Counted from the stretch's first letter, positions 41,907 to 51,210 are shown. The stretch: 64,000 nt of DNA from an uncultured Clostridia bacterium (GCA_946407705.1 CAMJPC010000002.1:62001-126000); one strand, 5' to 3'. Numbers and translations: made by a program. Notes: generated by a model not told the origin, from the sequence alone.

Positions 41907-43667
41907 TCAATGCCAGAGGTTCAGATATATGACGAAGACCACATTCAGCACGGCGAAAAGGATTGCGGCGATGTTATAGATCTTTCGTATGACAGAAGAA
42001 TCCTTCTTTGGTGTCTTAATGAACTTAACGATTGAGAAGACCGTCAGCACGGCAAGCACGAGCGCCAGAACGCCGCACGCCGGGAACGCCCACGTGTATG
42101 TGGGATATGGGAACCACATCGTAACGAGCGTCATTATGATTAGTCCCATGAGACCGAGAATCAGTATGATAAGTGACATAAAACCGGTCTCTTTGCCCAG
42201 GACTATCTTCTTTGTGCTCTTCTTTACCTTGCGGACTATCGCCCTGATCCCCTTTAATATCAGGCTTATGAACGCGAACACGAGCGAGACCGCCCAGCCG
42301 TAGATAAGTACGCACTCGAAGATGGCATGAGCCGGTGAAGCAAGATAGTAGTCGCCATACATTTCCTCGATCTTCGGAATGCCGTCCTTCTCGTTATATG
42401 TCCAGTACCATTCCTTAAACGAATCCTTGGAGAGGTAGCTTGCGCCCATTATCTGAAAGTGTCCCTTGAGCACGGACCTTGCCGGATGATAGAATCCGTC
42501 CTTGACCTTGGATTCGGCAGAAGGATCCTCCCAAACATTTTTCCCGTAGATATGTTCGAACATCTTGATATTGAAGTTCTGTTCCCCCGCCTGGTTCGTC
42601 ATGACAACGCATCCTATCTTAGTCTTCAGGTCGAAAGTGATGTAAGACGAGCATGCCTGAGTGTTTCCGCCGTGACCGTAGACCGATTCACCGTACGGCA
42701 GCGCCCAGAATCCGTGTGCGTTTTTCGCGATCTTCGAATCGGCATAATAAGAAGTCGCGGACATCATGACGTCAAATGTCTCCTGCTTTTCGAACAGCGG
42801 GAACTTGTCCTTTACAAAGCACGAACCGTATTTTATGTAGTCCTTGAGCGTCGATACGCAGGCACCCGCAGGATACATGGAAATGTAGTAGAAAGCATTG
42901 CCGGCAGGTACGGTGCCCTGATAGCAGACGAGCTTGTCGCGCCTTTCTCTGACGGACGGATTATCCATGAGATCCGGGGCAAGTGCGGAATCATTCATTC
43001 CCAAAGGCTCGAAAATATGCTTATGAACATAATCAGCAAAGCTCTGTCCCGATATGCGCTCAACGATGTACGCCGCAAGTGAGACGCCCCAGTTGGAGTA
43101 AGCCGTGATCGTGTCAGGTTCAAATACCTGCTCGGGCTGATCGAGTGTAAGCGCCTCCTCAAGCGTATGGAACTTGCTGCCGACCCGAAGGAACATGTCA
43201 GTGTAGTATTCCTGGAAGCCTGCCCTGTGGTTCATCAGGTCGATCATGCGGACAGGCTTGTCGTATCTCAGATTCTTAAGGAACCCCTCAGGAAGGTACT
43301 CTCTGACATCCTTTTCGAGATCGATCTTTCCATGCTCCCAGAGCTGCATGACACTTACCCAGACCATCGTCTTCGTGGTCGAGCCCCAGTCGATTACCGT
43401 GTTCTCATCGACCTTGATGCCTTCAGCGATGTTGGAATAACCGTAGTAGCCTTCATAGACCGTGCCGTTCTTGTCGAATACTCCGACCATCAAGCCTGCT
43501 GCCGTATCCTTGTGATCCTCATAGAAGGCATTGATTATTTGCTCATGAGTACCCTCGTAGGTCTTCTCTTCTTCCTTCTTTTCAGGTGCAGTTGAACACG
43601 AGGCAAGAAGTGACAGTGACATCATCAGCGTGAATATCAGCACCGCGGTTTTTCTGAAGATCTCCAT
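41907..43667 (-). CDS. Serine hydrolase (beta-lactamase/penicillin-binding class C fold) with membrane tail
   Basis: A 586-residue protein. The N-terminus has a lipoprotein signal (MMSLSLLASC, Cys 24). The catalytic domain (about 40-390) shows the SxxK motif in DWGSTTKTMVW, the YxN motif in TAYSNWG and the KTG-equivalent HGG in VYGHGGNTQ. This is the signature of class C beta-lactamase-related serine hydrolases, including D-Ala-D-Ala carboxypeptidases and esterases. About 150 C-terminal residues hold four to five membrane helices with a basic loop (RAIVRKVKKSTKK). Substrate not predictable; a cell-wall or peptide target is likely. Confidence 0.88.
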   Translation of the reverse strand: MEIFRKTAVLIFTLMMSLSLLASCSTAPEKKEEEKTYEGTHEQIINAFYEDHKDTAAGLMVGVFDKNGTVYEGYYGYSNIAEGIKVDENTVIDWGSTTKTMVWVSVMQLWEHGKIDLEKDVREYLPEGFLKNLRYDKPVRMIDLMNHRAGFQEYYTDMFLRVGSKFHTLEEALTLDQPEQVFEPDTITAYSNWGVSLAAYIVERISGQSFADYVHKHIFEPLGMNDSALAPDLMDNPSVRERRDKLVCYQGTVPAGNAFYYISMYPAGACVSTLKDYIKYGSCFVKDKFPLFEKQETFDVMMSATSYYADSKIAKNAHGFWALPYGESVYGHGGNTQACSSYITFDLKTKIGCVVMTNQAGEQNFNIKMFEHIYGKNVWEDPSAESKVKDGFYHPARSVLKGHFQIMGASYLSKDSFKEWYWTYNEKDGIPKIEEMYGDYYLASPAHAIFECVLIYGWAVSLVFAFISLILKGIRAIVRKVKKSTKKIVLGKETGFMSLIILILGLMGLIIMTLVTMWFPYPTYTWAFPACGVLALVLAVLTVFSIVKFIKTPKKDSSVIRKIYNIAAILFAVLNVVFVIYLNLWH

Positions 43668-43748
43668 ATAAAACTCCCTTTTTCCAATTAAGATAACTTG
43701 AATATAATATCACTATTGTTATTTTACTTTGTGAATCCGGAGGATCCG

Positions 43749-44465
43749 ATGAGAGGAATAGTATTCGACATCGATGATACGCTCTACTGCAGACAGACCA
43801 TGCTGATCAAGGCAGCTGAGACCGTACTTGGCGTAAAGATTCCCGACTGGCAGGAGTTCATGCGCATCTACTACGAGAAGAGCGACGTCAACATGCAGAT
43901 GCTCGAATCAGGTGAAGTCTCCACCCACGACATAAACGGCTGGCGCTACAACGAGACTTTCCGCATACTCGGTCTCCCTTACAAGCAGGAGTACGGCGGA
44001 AAAGCAGCTGACACTTACCTCGAACTTCAGACGCACATGGAAGTAAGTGATGACATGACCGGTGTCCTCGATAAGCTCTCACGCGATCCGTCAACAGTCA
44101 TCGGAATCCTCACTGCCGGCGAATCCAAGCACCAGTGGAACAAAGTGGACATGCTCGGCTTAGACCGATGGTTCGACCGCGAAAACATAGTCGTCTCCGG
44201 CGACACTCCGTACATGAAGCCCGACATAGAACTGTTCCACATGTTCGAAAAGAAATTCGGCCTTAATCCTGACGACCTCTGGATGATCGGCGACTCCTAT
44301 AAGCATGACATCAAAGGTGCACTCGATGCCGGCTGGCACGCACTGTGGATCAACCGGAGGTTCCTGGGTCCTCAAGAGATCACGCCTGACATCACGGTCA
44401 CTTCAGATGAAGAACTGACCGAAGCGCTGATCCGGACATTCTGCCGTACTGATTCCCTTTCCTGA
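43749..44465 (+). CDS. HAD-family hydrolase
   Basis: A 238-residue HAD phosphatase; ATG 43749 follows GGAGGATCCG (the track's start is further upstream). Motif I is VFDIDDTLYCRQ, motif II ILTAGESKH, motif III the Lys of YMKPDIELFHMF and motif IV WMIGDSYKHDIKGALDAG. An alpha-helical cap lies between motifs I and II. Similar to YjjG/YfnB-like members. Substrate unknown; not obviously linked to neighbours. Confidence 0.85.
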   Translation: MRGIVFDIDDTLYCRQTMLIKAAETVLGVKIPDWQEFMRIYYEKSDVNMQMLESGEVSTHDINGWRYNETFRILGLPYKQEYGGKAADTYLELQTHMEVSDDMTGVLDKLSRDPSTVIGILTAGESKHQWNKVDMLGLDRWFDRENIVVSGDTPYMKPDIELFHMFEKKFGLNPDDLWMIGDSYKHDIKGALDAGWHALWINRRFLGPQEITPDITVTSDEELTEALIRTFCRTDSLS

Positions 44466-44475
44466 ATATCAATTC

Positions 44476-44582
44476 CCTGAAAAGTGTCCTAAATCGGCCA
44501 AATCAGAACACTTTTTAGGACACTTTGGGCATTTTTGCTCTATTTTTTGCTCAAAAACACTTCTTTCAGAACACTTTTCAGG
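44476..44582. repeat. Nested inverted repeats in the 3' region between convergent genes
   Basis: AAAGTGTCCTAAA (44481-44493) has a perfect inverted copy at 44514-44526. The overlapping longer arm CCTGAAAAGTGTCCT (44476-44490) has a second, 14-of-15 inverted copy at 44568-44582. A direct repeat TTTTTGCTC occurs twice at 44531-44552. The left arm can pair with either right arm, not both. No gene is present from 44466 to 44691. Confidence 0.7.
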
Positions 44583-44640
44583 TACAAGCTCATCTGCCTC
44601 AAAGAATCCTCTTCTTCAGTGATCCATCCGCCAACCAATA

Positions 44641-44671
44641 AAAAAGGAACTGCTCGAGGCAGTTCCTTTTT
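44641..44671. terminator. Bidirectional terminator between the HAD gene and nrdD
   Basis: AAAAAGGAACTGC-TCGAG-GCAGTTCCTTTTT, symmetric with A and T runs on both sides. Confidence 0.93.
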
Positions 44672-44691
44672 AATCCAATACAGATAACTTA

Positions 44692-47094
44692 TCAGGCCTT
44701 GATGCCCTTGCAGTCATTCATGTACTGCCTGATGGCGGGTACATCCGTGTACTTGTTCACTCCGTCCGTGGTCGGAATTACGAGAGTGGGTACGTTAACG
44801 ATATCGAGCTTCTGTGCAAGCTCAGGTGTGTCGTCTGCATAGATCAGATCGTAATCGAAGCTCTGCTCATCGAACATTGCCTTAACGACTTTGCACTTGG
44901 GGCATGTATGTGTCGTGAAGAGCATCGGCTTCATTGTGCCGTTCTCGAGAGGCATGAGATCAGGAACATCCTTCTCTGCTGCAGGAGTAACGGTTACGGT
45001 AGCCGTTCTCGGGCGCATGTTGGAGTGCTCGATGTCGTATGTCTGTCTGTCCTTGAACTCCTGAGTCTTACCGTCGTTCCAGTTCTTGATAGGACGGTAG
45101 TAACCGGTAATACGGCTGTATGTCTCTGTCGGGTTGCCGCATACGGGGCAAGCCTTTACTTCGCCTGCGAGGTATCCGTGAGCGGAGCAGATGGAGTATG
45201 TAGGAGACATCGTGTAGTAAGGAAGCTTGTAGTTCTCAGCGATCTTACGTACAAGGGAGGCAGCTGCCTTCCAGTCAGGGAGTCTCTCTCCGAGGAATGC
45301 ATGGAAAACGGTTCCTGATGTGTACAGTGTCTGGAGTTCATCCTGAACGTCGAGAGCATCGAAAATATCAGCTGTGTATCCGACGGGCAGGTGTGAGCTG
45401 TTGGTGTAATAGTATACGCCGGAAGCATCGTTTGCCGTGATGATGTCGGGGAACTTAGCCTTGTCGTGTTTGGCAAGACGGAAGGATGTTGACTCTGCAG
45501 GTGTAGCCTCGAGGTTGTAGAGGTCGCCGTACTTCTCCTGATAGTCGGAGAGCTTGTTTCTCATGTGGTTGAGAACGTCCTGTGCGAACTTCTGTGACTC
45601 TTCGTGAGTGAGATCCTTGCGGAGCCACTTAGCGTTGAGGCATGCCTCGTTCATACCTACGAGACCGATCGTTGAGAAGTGGTTGTTGAATGTTCCGAGG
45701 TAGTGCTTCGTGTAAGGATAGAGACCTTCCTCGAGGAGCTTGGTGATGGTGTTTCTCTTGATCTTGAGAGATCTTGCACCGATGTCCATGAGATGGTCGA
45801 GTCTCTTGTAGAAGTCATCAACATCGCTTGCAAGATATGCGATACGGGGAATATTGATGGTAACAACGCCTACGGAACCTGTTGATTCGCCTGAACCGAA
45901 GAATCCGCCGGACTTCTTTCTGAGCTCACGGAGGTCAAGTCTCAATCTGCAGCACATTGAACGTACATCGGAAGGCTCCATGTCGGAGTTGATGTAGTTG
46001 GAGAAGTAAGGGATACCGTACTTGGCTGTCATCTCGAAAAGAAGCTTGTTGTTCTCAGTCTCTGACCAGTCGAAATCCTTTGTGATCGAATATGTCGGGA
46101 TAGGATACTGGAATCCGCGGCCGTTGGCGTCGCCTTCGATCATGATCTCGATGAAAGCTCTGTTGACCATGTCCATCTCGGCCTTGCAGTCCTTGTACTT
46201 GAAGTCCATTTCCTTGCCGCCGACGATGCAGTTCTGCTCAGCGAGGTCGTTCGGAACAGTCCAGTCGAGCGTGATGTTCGTGAACGGAGACTGTGTGCCC
46301 CATCTTGAAGGTGTGTTAACGCCGTAGATGAAGGACTGGATGTCCTGCTTAACCTGCTTGTAGCTTAAGTTGTCGATCTTTACGAAAGGTGCGAGGTAAG
46401 TATCGAAGGATGAGAAAGCCTGTGCGCCTGCCCACTCGTTCTGCATGATGCCGAGGAAGTTGACCATCTGGTTGCAGAGGGTTGAGAGGTGCTTTGCAGG
46501 TGCTGAAGTGATCTTGCCGACGATTCCGCCCAAGCCTTCCTGAATGAGCTGCTTGAGTGACCATCCTGCACAGTAACCTGTGAGCATGGAAAGATCGTGG
46601 ATGTGGAGGTCTGCGTTCCTGTGAGCGTCAGCGATCTCCTTGTCATAGATCTCGGAAAGCCAGTAGTTTGCTGTAATTGCACCGGAATTTGAAAGGATGA
46701 GTCCGCCTACGGAATATGTAACCGTGGAGTTCTCCTTAACACGCCAGTCCTCGACTTTAACATAGCTGTCAACGAGGTTCTTGTAGTTGAGGAGCGCGGA
46801 ATTCATGTTACGGATCTTCTCACGCTGGTTTCTGTAGAGGATGTATGCCTTTGCAACGTCCTCATAACCCATTCTCTGGAGCGTAGTCTCAACGCTGTCC
46901 TGGATAGACTCGACGTCTACCTTTCCGTCAACGGCCTTGGCCTCTGAATCGGATACTGCGTTAAGAGCGAGCATATCGATGATCTGTCTGTTATACTCTC
47001 TCTTCTGTGCTACGAAAGCCTTCTCGATGGCTCCTGAGATCTTGCTCAAGTCGAAATCTACGACTTTTCCGTCCCTCTTGATGATACTGTACAT
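44692..47094 (-). CDS. nrdD: Anaerobic (class III) ribonucleoside-triphosphate reductase with C-terminal redoxin domain
   Basis: An 800-residue glycyl-radical enzyme making dNTPs. Residues 1-95 are an ATP-cone (MYSIIKRDGKVVDFDLSK). The catalytic barrel includes LHIHDLSMLTGYCAGWSLK and MCCRLRLDLRELRKK. The zinc site is CSAHGYLAGEVKACPVCG and the glycyl-radical loop is YSRITGYYRP. After about residue 710 the chain continues into a thioredoxin/glutaredoxin-like domain of about 75 residues with TTHTCPKCKVVKAMFDE (CxxC) and the cis-Pro in VNVPTLVIP. This redoxin likely supplies electrons for the reductase, instead of formate. It follows nrdG by 14 bases. Confidence 0.95.
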   Translation of the reverse strand: MYSIIKRDGKVVDFDLSKISGAIEKAFVAQKREYNRQIIDMLALNAVSDSEAKAVDGKVDVESIQDSVETTLQRMGYEDVAKAYILYRNQREKIRNMNSALLNYKNLVDSYVKVEDWRVKENSTVTYSVGGLILSNSGAITANYWLSEIYDKEIADAHRNADLHIHDLSMLTGYCAGWSLKQLIQEGLGGIVGKITSAPAKHLSTLCNQMVNFLGIMQNEWAGAQAFSSFDTYLAPFVKIDNLSYKQVKQDIQSFIYGVNTPSRWGTQSPFTNITLDWTVPNDLAEQNCIVGGKEMDFKYKDCKAEMDMVNRAFIEIMIEGDANGRGFQYPIPTYSITKDFDWSETENNKLLFEMTAKYGIPYFSNYINSDMEPSDVRSMCCRLRLDLRELRKKSGGFFGSGESTGSVGVVTINIPRIAYLASDVDDFYKRLDHLMDIGARSLKIKRNTITKLLEEGLYPYTKHYLGTFNNHFSTIGLVGMNEACLNAKWLRKDLTHEESQKFAQDVLNHMRNKLSDYQEKYGDLYNLEATPAESTSFRLAKHDKAKFPDIITANDASGVYYYTNSSHLPVGYTADIFDALDVQDELQTLYTSGTVFHAFLGERLPDWKAAASLVRKIAENYKLPYYTMSPTYSICSAHGYLAGEVKACPVCGNPTETYSRITGYYRPIKNWNDGKTQEFKDRQTYDIEHSNMRPRTATVTVTPAAEKDVPDLMPLENGTMKPMLFTTHTCPKCKVVKAMFDEQSFDYDLIYADDTPELAQKLDIVNVPTLVIPTTDGVNKYTDVPAIRQYMNDCKGIKA

Positions 47095-47108
47095 GATTCC
47101 TCTCCTTC

Positions 47109-47807
47109 TTATTTTTCCCCGCGGATCTCTGCCTGCGGGTTAAAATCCTTAGCCTTTGCGAGCGCTTTGTTTAACTCTTCTTCGGTGAGTCCGCTCATTC
47201 CCTCACCGTTTATCAGATTCCCCGAATCAACGAAATTCTGCAGGAAGTACCTGGGAGAACCCTTGACCATCTCTGCTGCCCCCGCAATGCTCTCGGCATC
47301 GTGAAGCGGTGACACGACGGTGGTCCGGAATTCGTACTCAACGCCTGAAGCCTTAATGATCTCGATGCTCCTTTGTATCTTTGAGACATCGAAGCCCGGG
47401 ATCCCCACGGTCTCAGCGTACTTTTCCGGCGAGTTCTTGATGTCCATTGCGACGTAATCCACGTTGCCGGACTTTAAGATCTCTTCGAGTCTGTCCGGGA
47501 AGGATCCGTTGGTGTCAAGCTTTACCTTGAAGCCCATGGCCTTGATCTTGGCGATAAATTCGCCGGCGTCGCTCTGCAGCAGCGGTTCGCCTCCGGTGAC
47601 GCATACTCCGTCAAGGATCCCGCGGCGCTTGCCGAGGAATGCGAAAAAATCTTCTTCGGGATACACATCTGCCTCTTCGGTCTTTGTCACAAGAAGAGCG
47701 TTATGGCAGAAAGGGCATCTCATGTTGCAGCCAAGGGTGAACACCGTGCAGGCGACGGTACCGGGGTAATCCAAAAGTGTAAGTTTCTGAATTCCGCCGA
47801 GTCTCAT
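47109..47807 (-). CDS. nrdG: Anaerobic ribonucleotide reductase activating radical SAM protein
   Basis: A 232-residue radical SAM activase that installs the glycyl radical on NrdD. The iron-sulfur motif is CNMRCPFCHN, SAM-binding boxes include VCVTGGEPLLQSD, and KLDTNGSFP follows. It belongs to the longer activase type that starts with GGIQKLTLLDYPGTVACTVF in outline. It precedes nrdD by 14 bases and is transcribed first, from a promoter with candidate NrdR boxes. Confidence 0.94.
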   Translation of the reverse strand: MRLGGIQKLTLLDYPGTVACTVFTLGCNMRCPFCHNALLVTKTEEADVYPEEDFFAFLGKRRGILDGVCVTGGEPLLQSDAGEFIAKIKAMGFKVKLDTNGSFPDRLEEILKSGNVDYVAMDIKNSPEKYAETVGIPGFDVSKIQRSIEIIKASGVEYEFRTTVVSPLHDAESIAGAAEMVKGSPRYFLQNFVDSGNLINGEGMSGLTEEELNKALAKAKDFNPQAEIRGEK

Positions 47808-47885
47808 TTCCTACCGATTCCTTCCTTCGCAAAACCCTGTTTTTTAGGTGCGAAACGCCTCGCTTTTCACCCGAGGCGCTCCTAA

Positions 47886-47937
47886 AGGATACCCATATCT
47901 TGTGGTCAAGTCAAGCCAAAACCCCTACATTTTGTGG
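47886..47937 (-). promoter_or_regulatory. nrdG promoter with candidate NrdR boxes
   Basis: Minus strand TTGACT (47909-47914), 17-base spacer, TATCCT (47886-47891). CCACAAGATATGGGTA (47890-47905) and CCACAAAATGTAGGGG (47922-47937) lie with starts 32 bases apart, close to three helical turns, as NrdR boxes usually do. A hairpin GCGCCTCG/CGAGGCGT follows in the leader (47853-47880). Confidence 0.55.
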
Positions 47938-47988
47938 CTGTAGTCTATTTGTAACAAGAATGAAATATTTTCGCAAAATTCATTGATA

Positions 47989-48027
47989 CAGGGCGTTTCA
48001 AGGAAATTTTACCCTCTTAACGCCCTG
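47989..48027. repeat. Inverted repeat in the nrdG-GH2 intergenic region
   Basis: CAGGGCGTT and AACGCCCTG, perfect 9-bp arms around 21 bases. The 306-base region 47808-48113 otherwise holds the nrdG promoter and a third CCACAAGAT half-site near 48091-48100. No T run follows the repeat, so it may be an operator rather than a terminator. Confidence 0.55.
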
Positions 48028-48113
48028 AATATGCGGACAATATTTATGGATTTTTGGGGTCTTTTTTCACTTCACCGGCCCATATTTGGGACCGGGATCT
48101 TGTGGTAAAAAGA

Positions 48114-50507
48114 TCACACCTCGAGCACGTCGACCCTGACAACTCCCGTCACATCCCTTTCGGGAAGCGTGACCTTGATGTCGGCTCTGCCCCAACCGTC
48201 CTTGACGGTCCTTACATAGAAGCCTCCGAGACCTCCGAAAATGTCACAGTCACAGGAACTGCCTCCGGCCGTTCCTCCTCCGATGAGCTCGACAGGGCCC
48301 TTGCAGGTGACTTTCGCAGGCGTGTTATAGAACGGCATGACGTTTCCGTACTCGTCCGTTACCCTGACTCTTACTTCCATGGCGTCATATGTGGCGCCTT
48401 CCCTCAGTGCATCCGCGCTCGGAATGAGTTCGAGCCTTATCTCCTTCGAAGGGGTTTTCGTGACGGTGACAACAGTATTGCCGTCCTTGATCCCCTCGAA
48501 TCTGAAGGCCTGCTTCTTGCTGCCCTTTGCTTCGACATACTTTCTGTAGAGCCTGTCCATGTCGTCAGGCGTGAGCTTCAGGCGGTTCATTGCCATGCCC
48601 AGCTTCAGCTTGAAGCCGAAAGGCATCTTGTCCTTCACGCCTGCCATGAAGTTCAGCGCATCCTTGATCACGTCTGCACGCTTCTCATCGAACTTCTCTT
48701 CTTTGACGAGTCTGTCACCGATATAGTCGTCGATCAGGATGGGCGCGTTCTTCAGGTTCTGATAAAGATCCGTGCCGTGCTTATATTCTTTAATAAAAAC
48801 ATCTTCCTTATACATCTTTACGCTATCGCAGTTCGTGAAGATGTAGATCTTGCCGCGGTTCTCGGCGGGATGCTCGCCGGCATCCATGGAGGAGCTGACC
48901 GTAACGAAAGGCCTTTCCGTTCCCCTTGCCGCATAGACCGATGCCGCGAGCTTGGGATTTCTGAACATGTCGCAGACGCCGTGGTAGCAGATCTTGTCTC
49001 CGCTTCCGAATTCCGCGTGGGTGTTGTAATCGAAGAAGCACCATCCAATGGCACCTGCCACTCCCTCAGCGCCCATCGCCGCGTCAAGGACGTTGCTGTG
49101 GCGCAGGGCATGCTCGATGCGGATGTATTCGGGATCGAAAGACTTGCAGGGGAACATGTGGCCGCCGAACTCCGTGATCAGATAACCCTTCTCCGGATCC
49201 GAGGTCACGCTGCTCTTCTCCTTTACGCCGGGGTTATAGCCCGAATGCGAGAAATCGTTGAACGCGTAAACATCCTCGAGGAGGGAACTTTTCGCGAAGT
49301 TTCTTACGCCCGTCGTCTGCCTTGTCGGATCGCACTCGTGAGCGACCTCGTTGGTCTTCTTGTAAAACTTGTCATCGTCAGCGGACTCGTTGATCCTGAC
49401 GCCCCATACGATTATCGACGGATGGTTTCTGTACTGCTCGACCATCTCGCGGCAGTTTGTTACGGCCTGCTTTTTCCAGCTGTCGTCGCCGATGTTCTGC
49501 CAGCCGGGCATCTCGGTAACTACCAGGAGTCCTTTTCTGTCGCACTCATCAATGAAATGCTGTGACTGCGGATAGTGCGAAGTCCTTACGACGTTGACGC
49601 CCAGTTCTTCCTTGAGGATCTTAACGTCCAGACGCTGGATGTTCTCAGGCATCGCGTAGCCTACATAGGGATAGCTCTGATGGCGGTTGAGTCCTACGAG
49701 TTTCAACAGCTTGCCGTTGAGATAGAAGCCGTCAGATCTGAACTCTGCGGTCCTGCAGCCGAAGGTCACGTCCTTCGCGTCAGCCTTTTCGCCGTTAACG
49801 ATGAGCGCGCATTCGATCGCGTAAAGATTCGGGGATTCGGTATCCCAGAGTTTTACGTTGTTTATCGTGAACTCTGCGGTGCCCTCCTCGAAAAGTCCCT
49901 GGTTTACGGCCTCATCCGTTCCGAGGTCCCTGACCAGGTATTTGACCTTGACGTCCTTGCCGTCAGCGCCGTCCAGGTTGACCGCGGCTTTTACGTTTCC
50001 GTTCATGTCGCCTGTCACGAAAACATCCTTGATGAAAGGTCCGTCATAGACATCGAGATGGACTTCCCTGTAGACTCCGCCATATGTCAGATAGTCTGTC
50101 AGACCTCCGAACGGAGGGATGTTGTTGCTCTCCCTGGAGTCGCACTTGACGGTAATTATGTTTTCTCTTCCGAAGGTGATAAGATCCGTGATCTCGCATC
50201 TGAAGGCAGTATATCCGCAGTGGTGCTCCGTTACATAGGAGCCGTTGACCCTGATTTCGGCGCTGTGAGCAACGCCGTCAAAAGTAAGGAACAGGCGCTT
50301 TCCTTCCCACTCTCTCGGGAACAAAAGGACCTTGCGGTAGCCGGAGACCATCTCGTATTCAGAACTGTCGAAGTGGCTGAACGGAGTGATCTTCACGCTG
50401 TGGGGTATGCGGACCTCTACTGCGTCGCCGACCTTGTAAATGGGAGCGCTGAGCTCATCGTTGTAGTTCGGGGTGAATTCCCAGCCGTCGTTAAGTTCAA
50501 TTCTCAT
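48114..50507 (-). CDS. Glycoside hydrolase family 2 (beta-galactosidase/glucuronidase-like)
   Basis: A 797-residue protein without signal peptide, hence cytoplasmic. Sugar-binding jelly-roll domain (about 1-165; RLFLTFDGVAHSAEIRVNG), immunoglobulin-like domain, then the TIM barrel: LVGLNRHQSYPYVGYA, VNVVRTSHYPQS, the acid/base Glu in IIVWGVRINESADDD and the nucleophile Glu in YLITEFGGHMFP. An extra C-terminal beta domain (about 640-797; VRVRVTDEYGNVMPF) resembles those of many GH2 beta-galactosidases. Specificity cannot be assigned. It is the last gene of a five-gene minus-strand operon, 7 bases after the SDR gene. Confidence 0.93.
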   Translation of the reverse strand: MRIELNDGWEFTPNYNDELSAPIYKVGDAVEVRIPHSVKITPFSHFDSSEYEMVSGYRKVLLFPREWEGKRLFLTFDGVAHSAEIRVNGSYVTEHHCGYTAFRCEITDLITFGRENIITVKCDSRESNNIPPFGGLTDYLTYGGVYREVHLDVYDGPFIKDVFVTGDMNGNVKAAVNLDGADGKDVKVKYLVRDLGTDEAVNQGLFEEGTAEFTINNVKLWDTESPNLYAIECALIVNGEKADAKDVTFGCRTAEFRSDGFYLNGKLLKLVGLNRHQSYPYVGYAMPENIQRLDVKILKEELGVNVVRTSHYPQSQHFIDECDRKGLLVVTEMPGWQNIGDDSWKKQAVTNCREMVEQYRNHPSIIVWGVRINESADDDKFYKKTNEVAHECDPTRQTTGVRNFAKSSLLEDVYAFNDFSHSGYNPGVKEKSSVTSDPEKGYLITEFGGHMFPCKSFDPEYIRIEHALRHSNVLDAAMGAEGVAGAIGWCFFDYNTHAEFGSGDKICYHGVCDMFRNPKLAASVYAARGTERPFVTVSSSMDAGEHPAENRGKIYIFTNCDSVKMYKEDVFIKEYKHGTDLYQNLKNAPILIDDYIGDRLVKEEKFDEKRADVIKDALNFMAGVKDKMPFGFKLKLGMAMNRLKLTPDDMDRLYRKYVEAKGSKKQAFRFEGIKDGNTVVTVTKTPSKEIRLELIPSADALREGATYDAMEVRVRVTDEYGNVMPFYNTPAKVTCKGPVELIGGGTAGGSSCDCDIFGGLGGFYVRTVKDGWGRADIKVTLPERDVTGVVRVDVLEV

Positions 50508-50514
50508 CGGCTCA

Positions 50515-51210
50515 TCATCCTTTCTGCTTCTTCTCTACGCGGTTAAGCTGCGGTCTGACTTCGATCTCGGTGACTGCCGCGCCGTCCCTCATGTTAAGGA
50601 CGCTTCTCACGCACTCTGCGGTATCTTCCGGAAGAAGAAAGCATCCGTCATCGTCTGAAGGTTCGAAATCGGCATTCCTGTAGAGTCCTGTCCCTCTCGT
50701 AAGATCCGGGCAGATGGTCACGACCTTAACACCGTGCTTCCTCGCTTCCTCGAAAAGGCTTCTTCCGAAGCTTCTAAGTCCCGCCTTCAGCGCGCCGTAG
50801 CACGCCCCGTGGGTATTGATCCTGGTGGAAGTCACCGATGCTATATTAATAATATAACCTTTTGTGTCCTTAATTTTCGAAAGAAGTGCAGAAGTTATTA
50901 TCATGGGAGCTTCCAGGTCAGTCCTGCACATCTCGCTAATCTGCTCGGGCGTCATGAACTCGGTCAGTCCGTAATAAGCGCTCCCCGCGGCATTGACCAG
51001 AACATCGACCTTCTTGAATGAAGAGAGTTTCTTAATCAGGACGTCCGTATCCCTGATGTCCATCGAGATGCGTTCTTCAAAGAAAGACACGTCCCCTTTG
51101 AAGATCCTGCCTATTCCGTAAACCTTATAACCTTCTTCGGAAAGCATCTTCGATATCGCGTATCCGATACCCGACGATGCGCCTGTAACTATAGCGGTCT
51201 TCAGTTCCAT
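50515..51210 (-). CDS. Short-chain dehydrogenase/reductase
   Basis: A 231-residue classical SDR. TGASSGIGYAIS is the nucleotide-binding loop, NAAGSAYYG the NAG region and YGALKAGLRSFGRSL holds the YxxxK pair, with the catalytic Ser in INIASVTSTR. The acidic residue that sets NADH versus NADPH use is not evident; GIGRIF at the end of strand 2 has an Arg, hinting at NADPH. Its ATG overlaps the SPL-like gene end by 10 bases. Substrate unknown. Confidence 0.9.
   Translation of the reverse strand: MELKTAIVTGASSGIGYAISKMLSEEGYKVYGIGRIFKGDVSFFEERISMDIRDTDVLIKKLSSFKKVDVLVNAAGSAYYGLTEFMTPEQISEMCRTDLEAPMIITSALLSKIKDTKGYIINIASVTSTRINTHGACYGALKAGLRSFGRSLFEEARKHGVKVVTICPDLTRGTGLYRNADFEPSDDDGCFLLPEDTAECVRSVLNMRDGAAVTEIEVRPQLNRVEKKQKG

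Noticed and set aside
48054-49565. 503-residue plus-strand ORF, and the neighbouring one at 49575-50546
   Set aside because: Both are shadows of the GH2 gene, whose catalytic motifs are on the minus strand.
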